64,000 nt of DNA from Arthonia radiata (Eukaryota; Ascomycota; Arthoniomycetes; Arthoniales; Arthoniaceae), in assembly GCA_002989075.1 (NCBI GenBank), contig PSQN01000017.1, positions 620,001 through 684,000 of the forward strand. Direction: 5' to 3'. Under the pieces are notes generated by a model. It worked only from the letters and a program-made list of their open reading frames with translations. It did not search any database and was not told the origin of the DNA. The position numbers and the translations under genes are program-made. The stretch's first letter is position 1; every line of letters begins with the position of its first letter. This document shows positions 1-10,683 of this stretch, piece by piece.

Positions 1-1427
1 ATGCTGGCCTCGAGCTGGTTCTTGCGAACATCCTTACGCTGAGCAAGGGCGACGTAAAGAGGCTTGCCCTCCACCATCTTCTGGTTCATCTCAGTGACGG
101 CCTTGGTAGCCTCGTCTGGGTTGCTAAAGCAGACGAAGCCGAAGCCCTTGCTCTTGCCGAGAACCTTCTTTTCGCCCTTGATGGTGACCTTGGCTCCCTC
201 GTTGTCATCTTTTTTCTCCTCTTCACCCTCCTCCTTCTTGATCTCGCCTTCGTTCTCGTTTTCTTTTTCCTTCTTTTCTTCCTTGGCAGACTCTGCAGCA
301 TCCACGGGCAGAGTGTCGCGCATGACCTTCGCGGATGTGATGGTGCCAAAGGCTTCGAAGATCTCACGGAGCTTGTCGTCATCAATGTCATCGTCCAAGT
401 TCTTGACGTACAAGTTGACACCTTGGTACTTGGAGGCTTTCTCGACGCGAGCAGCTTCGTACTGCTTGCGAAGCTCTTCCTCACGCTCGTGCTTCTTCTG
501 AGCACGCCCGACGTACAGCTTCTGGCCTTTCACGTCAGAATCGTGAAGCTGATCAACCGCCTCCTGAGCCGCCTCGTGGTCGACGAAGTTGACGAAGCCA
601 AAGCCTCTGTTCTTGCCCTCTTCGTCCCGTGCCAGAGATGCTGACGTGACCTCGCCAAACTTCTCAAACATTGCCCGGAACTCCTCGTCAGTGACGGACT
701 CCTCGATATTCTTGACGTACACGTTAGTAAAGTGTTGCTTCATCTCCTCGAACTTGCTCATCCGATCCTTTTTGGGGATGTGGTGGCCAACGTAGACCTT
801 CTTGTCGTTCAACAGCATACCATTGACGTGCTTGATGGCGTTGCTCGCGGCCTCAGCAGTGTCGTAGTGGACGAAGCCGTATCCCTTCGAGCCGCCTTGC
901 TCATCCTGGGCGACTTTGCAGCTCAAGATGGTGCCGAAAGCAGCAAAGGTGTCGTGCAGAGCCTTGTTGTCGATGGCGTTGTCGAGATTTTTGATGAAGA
1001 CGTTGCCTTGACCGGTCTTGCGCAGAGCCGGATCGCGCTGGGACCACATGATACGGCAAGGCTTTCCCTTGATGAGGGTGTAGTTCAGCTCTTCAAGGGC
1101 GCGCTCACCATCAGGTGCGCTGTTGTAGTTGACATAGGCATAGCCGAGAGAGCGACGAGTGATTGCATCACGGCAGACTCGGATGGAGGCGACTTGTCCA
1201 ATGCCAGAGAACAGCTCGAACAGCATGGCCTCGGTGACAGAGGTATCGAGCTCGCCGACATAGAGCGAGGCGGAGTTCTGTGGAGCAGTGGAAGGAGCGG
1301 CGGAAGTTGGAGTCGGAACATCGCTGACTTCGGATGGTCCACCCGCGACGTTGGTGTTGATGGACTGGCCATTCGGACCCCCGTTGACGGGCGACGTCGT
1401 GTTGGCTGGGGAAGTAGCGGAGGCCAT
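1..1427 (-). CDS. PAB1: Polyadenylate-binding protein, 3' end missing
   Basis: Binds mRNA poly(A) tails in cytoplasm and nucleus and links them to translation and deadenylation. The frame is open from the ATG at 1427 to the window edge, giving 475 codons without an intron. Four RRMs are visible at about residues 54-132, 142-219, 235-312 and 338-465, with RNP motifs such as [10 protein letters not shown] and [12 protein letters not shown]4 is split by a Lys/Glu-rich insertion of about 50 residues, also known from other filamentous ascomycete PAB1 proteins. The frame stops just after RRM4, so the Pro/Gln-rich linker and C-terminal MLLE domain lie outside the window. A 5'-UTR intron is possible (GTAGGT near 1550 to CAG near 1474) but unproven. 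Family assignment is secure. Confidence 0.97.
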   Translation of the reverse strand, partial: MASATSPANTTSPVNGGPNGQSINTNVAGGPSEVSDVPTPTSAAPSTAPQNSASLYVGELDTSVTEAMLFELFSGIGQVASIRVCRDAITRRSLGYAYVNYNSAPDGERALEELNYTLIKGKPCRIMWSQRDPALRKTGQGNVFIKNLDNAIDNKALHDTFAAFGTILSCKVAQDEQGGSKGYGFVHYDTAEAASNAIKHVNGMLLNDKKVYVGHHIPKKDRMSKFEEMKQHFTNVYVKNIEESVTDEEFRAMFEKFGEVTSASLARDEEGKNRGFGFVNFVDHEAAQEAVDQLHDSDVKGQKLYVGRAQKKHEREEELRKQYEAARVEKASKYQGVNLYVKNLDDDIDDDKLREIFEAFGTITSAKVMRDTLPVDAAESAKEEKKEKENENEGEIKKEEGEEEKKDDNEGAKVTIKGEKKVLGKSKGFGFVCFSNPDEATKAVTEMNQKMVEGKPLYVALAQRKDVRKNQLEAS

Positions 1428-1733
1428 TGTTACTGGAATAGCCTTTCGATATGGTTGGAAAAGCAAGGCACTGCTGAACAGTCAGCTTCGATTCTATATC
1501 CCGAGTCCTGAGAACAGTCACGCGCGCTCTGACCGTCGAGTAAGCTACCTACAAGAGCTCTTGCAAGACAAGAGGACGAACGGCGCAAGCGGTTGATGCT
1601 GACCGGTGGCGATTCGGAGGCGACTAGGAAAGTCTCAAGACTCCAGTGGAGGGTGCTGTGAAAGCTCTTGCCGTGGGCGAGTCCTGGCGGAGAGCGACTG
1701 TGGTCCCGGGGGAAAGGTAGTTGTGAGAGTGTC

Positions 1734-1760
1734 TTTTTTTGAGGGTTTTCAACTTTTTTT
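1734..1760 (-). promoter_or_regulatory. Two A7 tracts upstream of PAB1
   Basis: Read on the gene's strand, two runs of seven A (1754-1760 and 1734-1740) lie about 310-330 nt before the PAB1 ATG. In several eukaryotes PABP represses its own mRNA through A-rich 5'-UTR tracts. If transcription starts upstream of 1760 these tracts could serve that role; the start site is not visible here. The rest of 1428-2321 shows no gene and is taken as PAB1 promoter/leader plus the 3' flank of the GH72 gene. Confidence 0.4.
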
Positions 1761-2321
1761 GGTAATTTGTTGAGTTATGGTAATGCAAAGGAAGAGGTCT
1801 GAAGATGATCAGACCTTGACCTTGACAGAGAGACGGAGCGACGTGGGTGAAGAGAACTTGAGGAAGAGAGTCACAAAAGCAGGCACAAGTAATAAATTTT
1901 GGGATTTTTGCCGTAGGGAAGGCGCTAGTCACGATGCTTGCCGAATCAGGCAAATATGGATTTGCCAGAGTTGCTCGCTCTGACAAACGCACCTCTTACG
2001 CACTTCCGCTTCCATGCAAACGACGAAAATCATTGCACAAGCGGACGCTCGGGTCGACGTGGAGGTGGCACACAGCAACGACTACAAGCGAAACAGCCGA
2101 TTAAAGTCCGCGAAGTCAAAAACTGCATTCTTTTTCACTATCCTATCGACACACACCTGTCCCCTTTTCCTGTGGCCTCCCAGACTGGCTGAATCCGACA
2201 GTCTTTCATGGCCAAGTCGCTCCCAAACATCTACGAATGATGGTCGTCCGTTGCGTGAACCATTAGAACGCCTGATAAAAGTGACTGTCCTCCGCATCTC
2301 GTCCCCGCTCATGATGATTAT

Positions 2322-3852
2322 CTAGTATAGACCGGCAAAGGAGAGCACAGCGACAAGAGCGCTGAGCGCCAGACCGAACTCAGGCATATCAAGGCCAGGA
2401 GCGGCTGCGGAGCTAGAGTTCTTGCTGCCGCGCGAGCCGCCCGAGGATGACTGGTTGGGCACCTTAGGGTTGGTGGCGCTTGTCTGGTCGATGGCAAGGC
2501 CAGTGACAGGGTTGCCGTCGCTGCCGGTGATGGGCTGCTTGACTTGGTTGTCGGTGACTGGAACAATCTGACCGACCATGCCGCCAACGCCATTTTGAAT
2601 GAGGTCAGGCACACCGCTTGGCTGTGGGGGCAGGTTCCAGTTGGTGCTGAACTGGCCCTGGATCAGGCTGGGGTCGCACCTGGGTGGCTGCTGGCTCGTG
2701 GCGGTCTGGTTTTTGGTGGAGATGAGCTGGCGGTCAATTTTGGCAAACTGGTTCTTCAGAGTGTCGTAGTCCTGATTCAACTCCGCGGAGCCGTCAGGGT
2801 TGATCTTGACGATACCATAGTTGTTGTCCTCTTGTGTGTACTCGTAGACCATGCCACCGGAGAAGGATGTCATCTTGTCTCCGTAGATGACTGGAATCTC
2901 GGTGAATGGACGGGGTGTAACCTTGTTGCAGCCGTACTCGGAGAAGAAGACCGGGATGGTGGAGCTGGAGAACCAGCTGACGAGCTTGTCATAACCTGCA
3001 GTCGTGAAGCTGGACTGGCCGCACCACGAGTAGGAGTTGAGTGCGAAATAGTCGGCGCGAGACTCGTCGTTCTCATCGCCGTTGATGGCGCATTGCAAGT
3101 AGCTGTTGGTGTCCACAAGAACCTCCTGGACCTGGGCAGCAGAGTAGCCGACGTAAAGAGGGCGACCGCCGCGAGCGGTCATGTACTGCTTCATATCACG
3201 TTGAACAGCCTACAATATTGTCAGCGTCGAACCAACAATCTGGTCACTTGCTGTTGCGACTTACGCGAATGTAAGGCGCGTTAGGCTTAGCGTTATCTTC
3301 TGTGTTGATAAGTTCGTTTGCACCAAAGAAGCCGATCAAGTTGGGGTATTCGCGGAAAGCGTCAATCATCAAGAATGTGCGATTGACGTATTCGGTGATG
3401 TATGAGCCCTTGGGGTCATCCAGATGAATGGCGCCGCCTTCCATGGGAGAGTTGACGTCCAGCATCATGTAAATGCCAACCGAGTTGAAGATGGACGCGC
3501 ACATGTCGTGGTTTACTGTGGGGTCTAAGTTGTAGACTCGGATGACGTTGAGGCCCAAGTTTTGCATGAGAGCCGCATCACGCAGACAAGCGTCTGGGTC
3601 GGACAAAGGATCCGCACCACTCCGGACAGCGTCAGAACCACCGGGCTGATAGTCGATGCCGAGAAGGTCAAAACGATTGCCGGTGATGGAATCGACAAAT
3701 TCTTGATTCTGGATGATGACGGGGTTGACAGCGTTGGCGGTCGTAGCAAGGACAGCGCCCGCAATGGCCGCGGTACCGGGGGACTGGAGGGGATCACAAT
3801 TAGTCAACTTGCGTGGCCAGAACATGGAATGATGTCTACTCACAAAGCGCAT
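2322..3852 (-). CDS. GPI-anchored beta-1,3-glucanosyltransferase (GH72, Gel/Gas family)
   Basis: Cuts and religates beta-1,3-glucan at the plasma membrane and wall, elongating the glucan network. Exons 3852-3844, 3783-3265 and 3209-2322 give 471 aa; the first coding exon is only nine bases (MRF), and joining it completes a signal peptide ending near ATTANA. The GH72 acid/base Glu is E160 (GANELIN) and the nucleophile E267 (FFSEYGCN). There is no CBM43/X8 cysteine module, so this is the Gel1/Gas4/Gas5-like subgroup. A Ser/Gly-rich linker precedes a hydrophobic C-terminus (ALSALVAVLSFAGLY), as expected for a GPI signal. Introns of 60 and 55 nt have GTGAGT/CAG and GTAAGT/TAG ends. Confidence 0.95.
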
Positions 3853-4619
3853 CTTTGTTGTGTAGATTTGTGCCTCGGAGTCCAATTAAGATATTACAAC
3901 CGTTGTATTTGAAAATGCAGCCGAATCAATGGATTGGAGTGGCGCGTGGAAAGTTTGGTAAAGAGTGTGGTTTGCCTGCTTTGACCGGCAAGAGCAAACG
4001 AGTGCTTGTTAGTCGATCAAAGAAGAAGTGGCGATTAAAGTCGAAAAAGCTTTCCTGCAGAAAAAGGTGAGTGAATGACTGAGGCAGCGTGGAAAGCGAG
4101 AGGATGGGGATAGAGTGAAGAAATCAGGAGAGGAGAGAGGAGAGGGAGGGAAAATGAGATGGTCGGGCGAGTCTCTTGGCGTGATTTTTGGCGTGGGTCA
4201 AACTTTCAGGGGCTTGAGGAGCAATGAGCACCAGCGATCTCTTTCGGGTAAGGGTTATTGTTGTCGGGTCCAGTCCGCGTTTCAGCTGTCGCGCCGCGCT
4301 AAGCAAGCTGTCGTAATCGCCAACACAAGCGCACCTTGTCACTGGGGATTTTGGGATTTGGAGAATTTGCAGACTGTGACAGATGATGGGGTATGAGATC
4401 TGTGGTGACAGCTCGTACATGGCCGTCGTCCGGTTCTTAACAAACATGCTCACGGTTGCTATGCAGAGGGTGTTGCCAGAGAAACCCTGAAGCTCCACCA
4501 GAGCTCCAGGCAATCTGATTGGTTGATATGTAAAGAAGATCTCCCTCACCACAGCCGCCCCAGATTCGTGTTGACATGCATGTCCGTTACAGGTCTCGAC
4601 CGACATCGAAAATCGCTCG
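3853..4619. other. Intergenic: GH72 promoter and UTP4 3' flank
   Basis: No convincing frame. It should hold the GH72 promoter and the UTP4 3' end. The longest open frame here (4124-4654, minus) has biased composition, no ATG-initiated family similarity and overlaps the UTP4 stop. Confidence 0.6.
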
Positions 4620-7529
4620 CTATCGTCTTCTTTCAGCCTTTGTAGACATGCCAAGATCGTGCTCTGGTCGCTCTATCAGCGCCACTTCCAGCACTCTATC
4701 TCGCCCTGTAGCTTCTACATCGCCGTTGACGAGGAATTCCTCCTCGTTGGCCTCTTCATACCAGAGCGGTACGATCCCGAGTATGGGCCGATATTTGCTG
4801 GTCAAATAAAAGGGCGGCCTTTCGGAGTCGTTCATGATGTTCTCAATGCCGGCAGTACTCTCTTCATGGCTTCGCCTTTGCTTGTGGCCGTTGACAAGCG
4901 GCGCAGTGTCGTCAATGCTCATCTCACCATCTTTATCTGAATCGCTACCAGAATCACTTGCACGTTCATGAGACTGCCGCCTCAGCTTCATCAAAGTCAT
5001 GTTGGCGCTGTCCATATCCTCCTCGCTCGAATCGGCATCTTTTGAGCTCTTTCGATTGTGGCCGTTGAGCGGTTGGGAAGTATGACTGGCAATCAGGCCA
5101 TAATCATTGTTCCCAAGCCGTTGATGGGTGTCTTCCCTTTCAAGTGGTTTCTTTTTGCTGCCAGCTCCCGCAGTCCGCCGCTTCGAGCGCAACTGCTCCT
5201 GTGCCAACGTCTCCTGCTTTCGTTTGCGGCTCTTTGCATTCAATGGAGCCATTAGAGCACCTTCGTGAGCAGCCGACTTTCCAGCTTGGGGCAGCGGCAT
5301 GTCTCTGTTCATATCGATCATGCACAGCCATGTCGAAGCATACAGCCATAACCGCTTCCTATGCCCAACGCCTTCAGGACCGCAGTCCCAGAAGCAGCCC
5401 ATTGTGCGCTCTCTTTGCATCCTGAAGCTTGCTGGGAGCGAACTGAAAGGATTGCGGCGTGACCAAGCGGTCAGTCGACCACACAGCGCCGAGTACTCGA
5501 GGAGCTCATGGGTGGCTGTGACCACGATCAGGTTATCTTGGTTTGCACTGTGCCGTGAGGGGTCGCTAGTTACGCCATTTCCGTTCGTCAGCTGCGTTCT
5601 TATAAGGCTCTTTACTTTCATCGCTGGGCAGAATGATATGGTGAGAGGCGCCGAAGATAATCGAGGGAGCGAGTCTCTTGACGGCGTATGCTGCCATCGA
5701 TAGCGTTGATCAGCGTTCGTGGGCAACGAGTTGGCATTTGCATCCACCGAACTTCCGTCAGAATCATCCTCAGAAGAAGTGTCAGATGCATGACTGCTTG
5801 CCTTCACTCTCGAGTCGCTGAAGTGCCAGACGTCAACAAAGCCGGCTAGATCTGCTGTTGCCACGATGCTGCTGTCCGATGCAAAGGCAGCACAAGCGAT
5901 GCGCCGCTGATAGCCATTGGAGAGGTCGTGACCTTTCGCTTGATCAAGTCGCTTGAGCCTGATTCGTTGGTCTGAGACGGAGAGGTCTCCAGTCCCAGGA
6001 TCTGACCGCACACGGTATACGAATACTTGGTTCGACTCGTTCACTTGAACGATCCAGTGACCGTCCGGTGAGAATTTCAAGACTCTAGAACCAGATTGTG
6101 AGCATCGAGGAGGCAAAGTGACTTTGCTTATCCTCATCGCGTCTCCTTGGTCTTTGTTCTTTCTTCGTAAGTTAAACAATCTAGTCTCTGCCATGGTTGC
6201 CACAGCCAATAGTTTTCCATCTTCTGAAAGACAGGCTGTGGAAATGTTCTCGTCACCCTTCAGACACATTCGTGCAACGACCTCGAAGTTGGTGTGAGTA
6301 CCCTCTTGATGTATCGGCGTCTTCTTTGGTACTTTCCAAATGGTTACATACTGGCTCCACCAGCTGACGAGAAGTCGTTGCGCGCCCGCCACGGGTGGCA
6401 CCTGTGGAAGAAACGGAAGTCTTCGATGGTATTCCTCTCGTTGCTGCTGCATTGGTGTAATGATCAACTGAGCATCAGGACCACCAGATGCGACGACACT
6501 CATCTTTCCGCTTTCGAAGCGCGCCATTGTCTTTACGTCTTGCATATGCTGTCTTGTATGAGAGCTTTTGGTCCACCGGTGATGTGCTGAGGATGCATTA
6601 TTGTTTATTGTGAATATGACAGTCCTTCTATCGATGCCTCCGCTGAATATTGTCTTGCCGTCCGAGCTGGACGCCAGACACAGTACGTCGGCATCATGCG
6701 CCTGAATCTTTTGTAGCTGTCCATAATGCTCTCGATCCCACCAGCAGACTTCTCCGGTCGAGTCGCCCGAAACGAGAGTGCCGTCTGGGAGACAGCTCAA
6801 TGCCCATATTAGCTTTTCTTTGCGACCACCTCGAGGCCCTCCACCAAGCGTTATCGTGCGTATAAGCGGGTCTTTGCGATTCGAACCGGTACCATATACC
6901 CTTATCGTTGAGTCTGCGAATCCGACAGCGAGCACGTTGCGAGACCTCCATGTCATGCAAAGTGCGCGTGCCTTCTTCTCAGACGTCCGTACGACGAATC
7001 GATCAAATGTTAAGTTGTTGTCTTGCGTCGATAGCAGAGCGACACTGCCATCATTGCAACCAATTGCAATCTTTCGATGTGTACCAGAACCCTCTTGGTT
7101 CTCGCTCTTCCTCTGACTCTCAGGACGTTTATATTCCGGTTGGGCTGCTATGCACCAGACGTCGCTGTGAGAGCCCGATGAGTTTCGAATTGGTAGTCCA
7201 GTGCTCCAGTCCCATTCTGTGACAGTACTCGAACATCCAATGCTGAATAGCCGGAGCTTGCCAGGCGTGTGATGACCTTGGTCGTCCTCTTCGTCTGGAT
7301 CTTGCACCCAAGCGAGGTCTTCGATGCTTCTGTCTTTGCCCCCGTAGAAAGTCGATTCGTGCAGCCAAATGCCGTCTAGAGGATTCCAAATCTCTATATC
7401 ACCATTCGCGCGGCCCACGGCAAGTCGACTTTGGTCTTCTGGAGCGGATGGATTCGAGGTAGATGAGAATGCAAGCGCGTTGATTGCGGAAGGCGGAAAG
7501 TCCACAAAGCGGCAGCGGTGAACGTCCAT
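4620..7529 (-). CDS. UTP4: U3 snoRNP-associated WD40 protein Utp4 (Cirhin)
   Basis: A t-UTP/UTP-A component of the small-subunit processome in the nucleolus, needed for pre-18S rRNA transcription and processing. This is a single exon of 969 aa; the codon six bases upstream of the chosen ATG is GTG, so 7529 is the first ATG. The N-terminus (DVHRCRFVDFPPSAINALAF) and AVGRANGDIEIWNP are typical of Utp4, followed by repeated WD40 blades (for example SGDSTGEVCWWDRE and IFSGGIDRRTVIF). A charged, disordered insert (about residues 780-890; poly-Ser/Asp and KRKR-type stretches) makes it longer than the roughly 780-aa yeast protein. The C-terminus resumes the family pattern (YRPILGIVPL). Confidence 0.92.
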   Translation of the reverse strand: MDVHRCRFVDFPPSAINALAFSSTSNPSAPEDQSRLAVGRANGDIEIWNPLDGIWLHESTFYGGKDRSIEDLAWVQDPDEEDDQGHHTPGKLRLFSIGCSSTVTEWDWSTGLPIRNSSGSHSDVWCIAAQPEYKRPESQRKSENQEGSGTHRKIAIGCNDGSVALLSTQDNNLTFDRFVVRTSEKKARALCMTWRSRNVLAVGFADSTIRVYGTGSNRKDPLIRTITLGGGPRGGRKEKLIWALSCLPDGTLVSGDSTGEVCWWDREHYGQLQKIQAHDADVLCLASSSDGKTIFSGGIDRRTVIFTINNNASSAHHRWTKSSHTRQHMQDVKTMARFESGKMSVVASGGPDAQLIITPMQQQREEYHRRLPFLPQVPPVAGAQRLLVSWWSQYVTIWKVPKKTPIHQEGTHTNFEVVARMCLKGDENISTACLSEDGKLLAVATMAETRLFNLRRKNKDQGDAMRISKVTLPPRCSQSGSRVLKFSPDGHWIVQVNESNQVFVYRVRSDPGTGDLSVSDQRIRLKRLDQAKGHDLSNGYQRRIACAAFASDSSIVATADLAGFVDVWHFSDSRVKASSHASDTSSEDDSDGSSVDANANSLPTNADQRYRWQHTPSRDSLPRLSSAPLTISFCPAMKVKSLIRTQLTNGNGVTSDPSRHSANQDNLIVVTATHELLEYSALCGRLTAWSRRNPFSSLPASFRMQRERTMGCFWDCGPEGVGHRKRLWLYASTWLCMIDMNRDMPLPQAGKSAAHEGALMAPLNAKSRKRKQETLAQEQLRSKRRTAGAGSKKKPLEREDTHQRLGNNDYGLIASHTSQPLNGHNRKSSKDADSSEEDMDSANMTLMKLRRQSHERASDSGSDSDKDGEMSIDDTAPLVNGHKQRRSHEESTAGIENIMNDSERPPFYLTSKYRPILGIVPLWYEEANEEEFLVNGDVEATGRDRVLEVALIERPEHDLGMSTKAERRR

Positions 7530-7928
7530 TGGCACCTACACGCTTCGATATAGGTATGTGAGTGATGCTATCCACAAAATCATTTTCGCAGTCTGGACGT
7601 CATGTAGGAAAGAATAGCACTCTGCGTCTGAACCATTGCAGAAATTGCTGGCGTGTCAAAGAAGTTTTACCCGACCTTGCCGGCTACACTTGCCCCACCT
7701 CGATTTGGCTTGGCAGGGCATTTCATTTTCACGTTAAACAGCGACACGTATTTAATTCATCAATAAGAGTATGATTTCTCTGATATGTTGTGATCATGTG
7801 CCGCATCTTCGACCTTCAATCTCCTTCCATGCGGCTCGACTCGCCGAGATGAGAGAGCTAATCGGCGGCAAATCATGAAGACGACTATCTCTCCTCCAAC
7901 ATCATTGATGCGACAGCCAGCTCACGCC
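7530..7928. other. Intergenic, nothing recognised
   Basis: Presumed UTP4 promoter and 3' flank of the following minus-strand gene. It is AT-richer than its neighbours and holds no frame of note. Confidence 0.6.
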
Positions 7929-8537
7929 CTATTTTGGCACCTTGAACAGGTCCCGGCAATCTCCACGACTCTCGGCATTGGCTGTCTTCCCTATCATCTT
8001 GAAATCATGATCTTTGAGCAGCTGCTGCAGCGATGGTGGAGCGTCACGAACGAAGATACCAGAGCTACCAAACTGCTTAAGACCCTCTTTAATAAGATGT
8101 AGCGCAGGGTTCTTATGTTGATGACTGCGATGCTCTTCCAGCTGGTGTAACACTGTCAAACGTAAGCCTTATGACATGCGAAATAAAGAACTTTTCGCCA
8201 CTTCTCCGTGGTACATACCGGCGCATCCATTCTTTCCTTCATTGGTCATATCCTGCATGACCTTATCCCCAGCGGCTTGGTAGCTACTCCAGATCGCGGA
8301 GGCGAGCATACTCTCGTTCCCGTCTGCAGTCAATTCGAAAGCAATACGCTGCTGCTGGTGTTCTTTTCCAAAGTCTCGTTGCCGCTTTAACAGAGTCTCG
8401 AGGCGTTCTGTTAGGTCGCTGCGGGCTTTATCGTCGCGACATTGAGAGGAAGGATAGCACTCGATCATAGCTTCAACATCTTCAGAACTTGCATCGCGAG
8501 ACATGATATCGTCCTTGATTGTCATCGAAGTGGACAT
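7929..8537 (-). CDS. Hypothetical protein, 180 aa, two exons
   Basis: Exons 8537-8219 and 8152-7929 join in phase (GTATGT donor, TTTGACAG acceptor, 66-nt intron). The 180-aa product is hydrophilic, without signal peptide or membrane segment, and probably helical: an N-terminal acidic stretch (DASSEDVEAMIECYP), a central Arg/Gln-rich helix around LLKRQRDFGKEHQQQR, and a C-terminal part containing LHQLEEHRSHQHKN. I do not recognise a family. The frame staying natural across the intron supports a real gene; an alternative start is the second Met (residue 5). Confidence 0.6.
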
Positions 8538-8824
8538 CTTTGATCTAGTTTTGCTGACGAACTTGCGTACCTCAGAAATCTTGAGTCTGATTGCTACTTA
8601 TGTATTCTCCTACAGGTTCTCGATAGTGCAACGTTCAAACACGGTCATTTAAGGCGTTTTCAATATCCTGTTGCAACCGGGAGATAAAGCAAGCGAACAG
8701 CGGAGCGAGAAGGCACGGCGCGCTACATACACAACGATAAGCAGCATACTTCAACAATTGCGGCGGCAAATGGCTTCATTCACTGCGAAACCCTTCAATT
8801 CCCGGTCCTCGCTGCTCCTAGTCA

Positions 8825-9584
8825 TCAAGACTTCCGAACGAGCATTCGCACGTCTTCAACCGGCTTGAAAGTCTTGACTTGCCGAGGACCGCCGACAGGC
8901 GTTCCGAACACGAGTTGAGCCTTCGACTTCCATGACGCCGGCAACTTCCACGCCTGTTTAGTCGCCGTCTCAACATTCGGGAAATTGTAGTGCTGCAAAT
9001 TGCCAGCAAGACCCTCAACGCTGAGGGCGGTCCACACTGTCATGCGTCGTTAGCAGACGCAATTAAGAACGCGGCGTCTTGACATAGACTTTACCTGCAT
9101 ATTGATGCATGCCTGACGAGTGTTCCTCCCATTGAGGGGCCATGGCGCTGATCGGTCCCCATCGCTTCTCGCCCAGATTCTTTGCGACATCATCCCACGC
9201 CGCCTGGTCATCGAAGAACAAACACGTCCCGTAGCCGGTCTTGTACTCTTCTATCTTCGGCTTCATGTTGTTGGCCATTTCGTCTCCCATCGTCTTTCGA
9301 AGGCCCTCAATAGCTAGATCCCAGAACTTCTGGGACTCGCCGCCTAGTAGGACCAGACAGCGCGCGGTCTGAGCATTGAAAGCGTTTGGAACATGGAGGA
9401 AAGCATGCTCGATGATGGATGTGATCTTCTCGTCTGAGAGTTTCGACGTCGGCGAGAGGGCGTAGATGCTTCGACGAACGGTGAGAGCTTCGAGAAAGGA
9501 CTGGGACTGCTGCTGAGAGCCCTCGCCATCCGCGTGCAAGGGGTGCTGTACGCTCGAGGCGCTGACAGTGGCTTCTGCGGACAT
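8825..9584 (-). CDS. Nitroreductase-like oxidoreductase (Frm2/Hbn1 type)
   Basis: FMN-dependent nitroreductase-fold protein resembling yeast Frm2/Hbn1, linked there to fatty-acid signalling and oxidative stress. Exons 9584-9095 and 9036-8825 (GTAAAG donor, GACAG acceptor) give 233 aa. Family marks are the FMN-binding RRSIYALS near residue 35, the PNAFNAQTARCLVLLGG strand-helix, and GMHQYAVWTALSVEGLAGN across the splice junction, which is disrupted if the intron is retained. The length is slightly above the usual 190-215 aa because of a Ser/Gln-rich N-terminus. Substrate unknown. Confidence 0.88.
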
Positions 9585-10683
9585 ATTGAAACAATAAGTT
9601 GATGGTCAGGAAGTCTTGCTGGATGTGGATGGTATTGAACTGGATTGAAGGATGCTGTGCTGTGTTGAAGTTTGTACAAGCACTGGAGGGGTCTTTACTT
9701 ATATGCGACCCTCCGCGCTGCAGTCGTGCTCGTAGGGCAGGAAGACAGGTCGGAAGATTCACACCGTTCTGCCGCTGAGAAGGAACTCATTCCGCGCGTA
9801 TGGTAATAAAGCTTACTAAACTACAGGTCTGACTTACCAACCTGACAGACTTCTGGCTGAATACTACGCGTGCCCTGACGGGACAAGTTGTTACTACTAC
9901 GTGCGCATCATACAGTCGTTCGCCAGCATACGGAGATGCGAGAGGGCGTGAGTGCCAGCTGACTAAGATTTGGGTCATGATTCTTTGCGATATGATTGCA
10001 GGCTGGGATTGGGAGAGCCGAACGGAAGAGCAGCACCGGACCGTCTTCGGGCAATCTCAGCCATGTTTCGCAAAGGATCAAGTCACGCCGACGGTCATCC
10101 GCCCATACTCTTACTATTCGTGGATAAGGTGTGGCATCGTCGCCCGTGCTTCACAAAATAGAAATGCTGTGCCTTGGATGTCGTGAAAAGGGAATGCTGA
10201 GTGTTTGCAGGAAAACAGAGAGCCCAGATTACTGGGTGACTAGTGGAAGCTTGGCGGGTGTGCCTGCCCTGGACGGCATGACTCGCTTGCTCCGTACGTC
10301 ACTCTTGGAAGCGCTCCAATTCCCTGGACTGTGCTTTGTTTTGGACTTCATGATGGTCGTCAGTGTTTACTACGTGTAACAGTTAGAAAACTCTCTCCTT
10401 CGAGGCAGCATCCTGCACTGTTTGAGCGGCGCGGTAGATTTCGAACTTGACAGATACTCCTCCGGCCAAGATCTTGGAGGTCCCGCTTTCTCCTTGGCAA
10501 CAGCACCATCCTAGAGCTGGCCCTCCTCTCACAGCTCTTCTCACTTGCGGTCCATACCAAACAGCACCGTTGTTGTTTCTAAATAAATTCCTCGACCAGC
10601 CCTCGCCGTGGGTGACAAGAAACCGCTTCAGTTGAGGAAGGTGCAACCTGCCATCCGATCAACGCTCTCAATAATCTTTCATC
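9585..10683. other. 1.1 kb divergent intergenic region
   Basis: Lies between the starts of the minus-strand nitroreductase and the plus-strand antiporter, so it should contain both promoters. Several short frames exist but none has a supported start or natural composition. Confidence 0.6.

Noticed and set aside
732-1511. 259-codon plus-strand frame opposite PAB1
   Set aside because: Mirror of the RRM-coding strand; the minus strand encodes an unmistakable PABP.
2544-3284. 246-codon plus-strand frame opposite the GH72 gene
   Set aside because: Antisense shadow with Val/Gly/Leu/Asp bias; crosses a real intron of the minus gene.
4124-4654. 176-codon minus frame before UTP4's end
   Set aside because: Overlaps the UTP4 stop, no family likeness, Cys/Ser/Arg noise composition.
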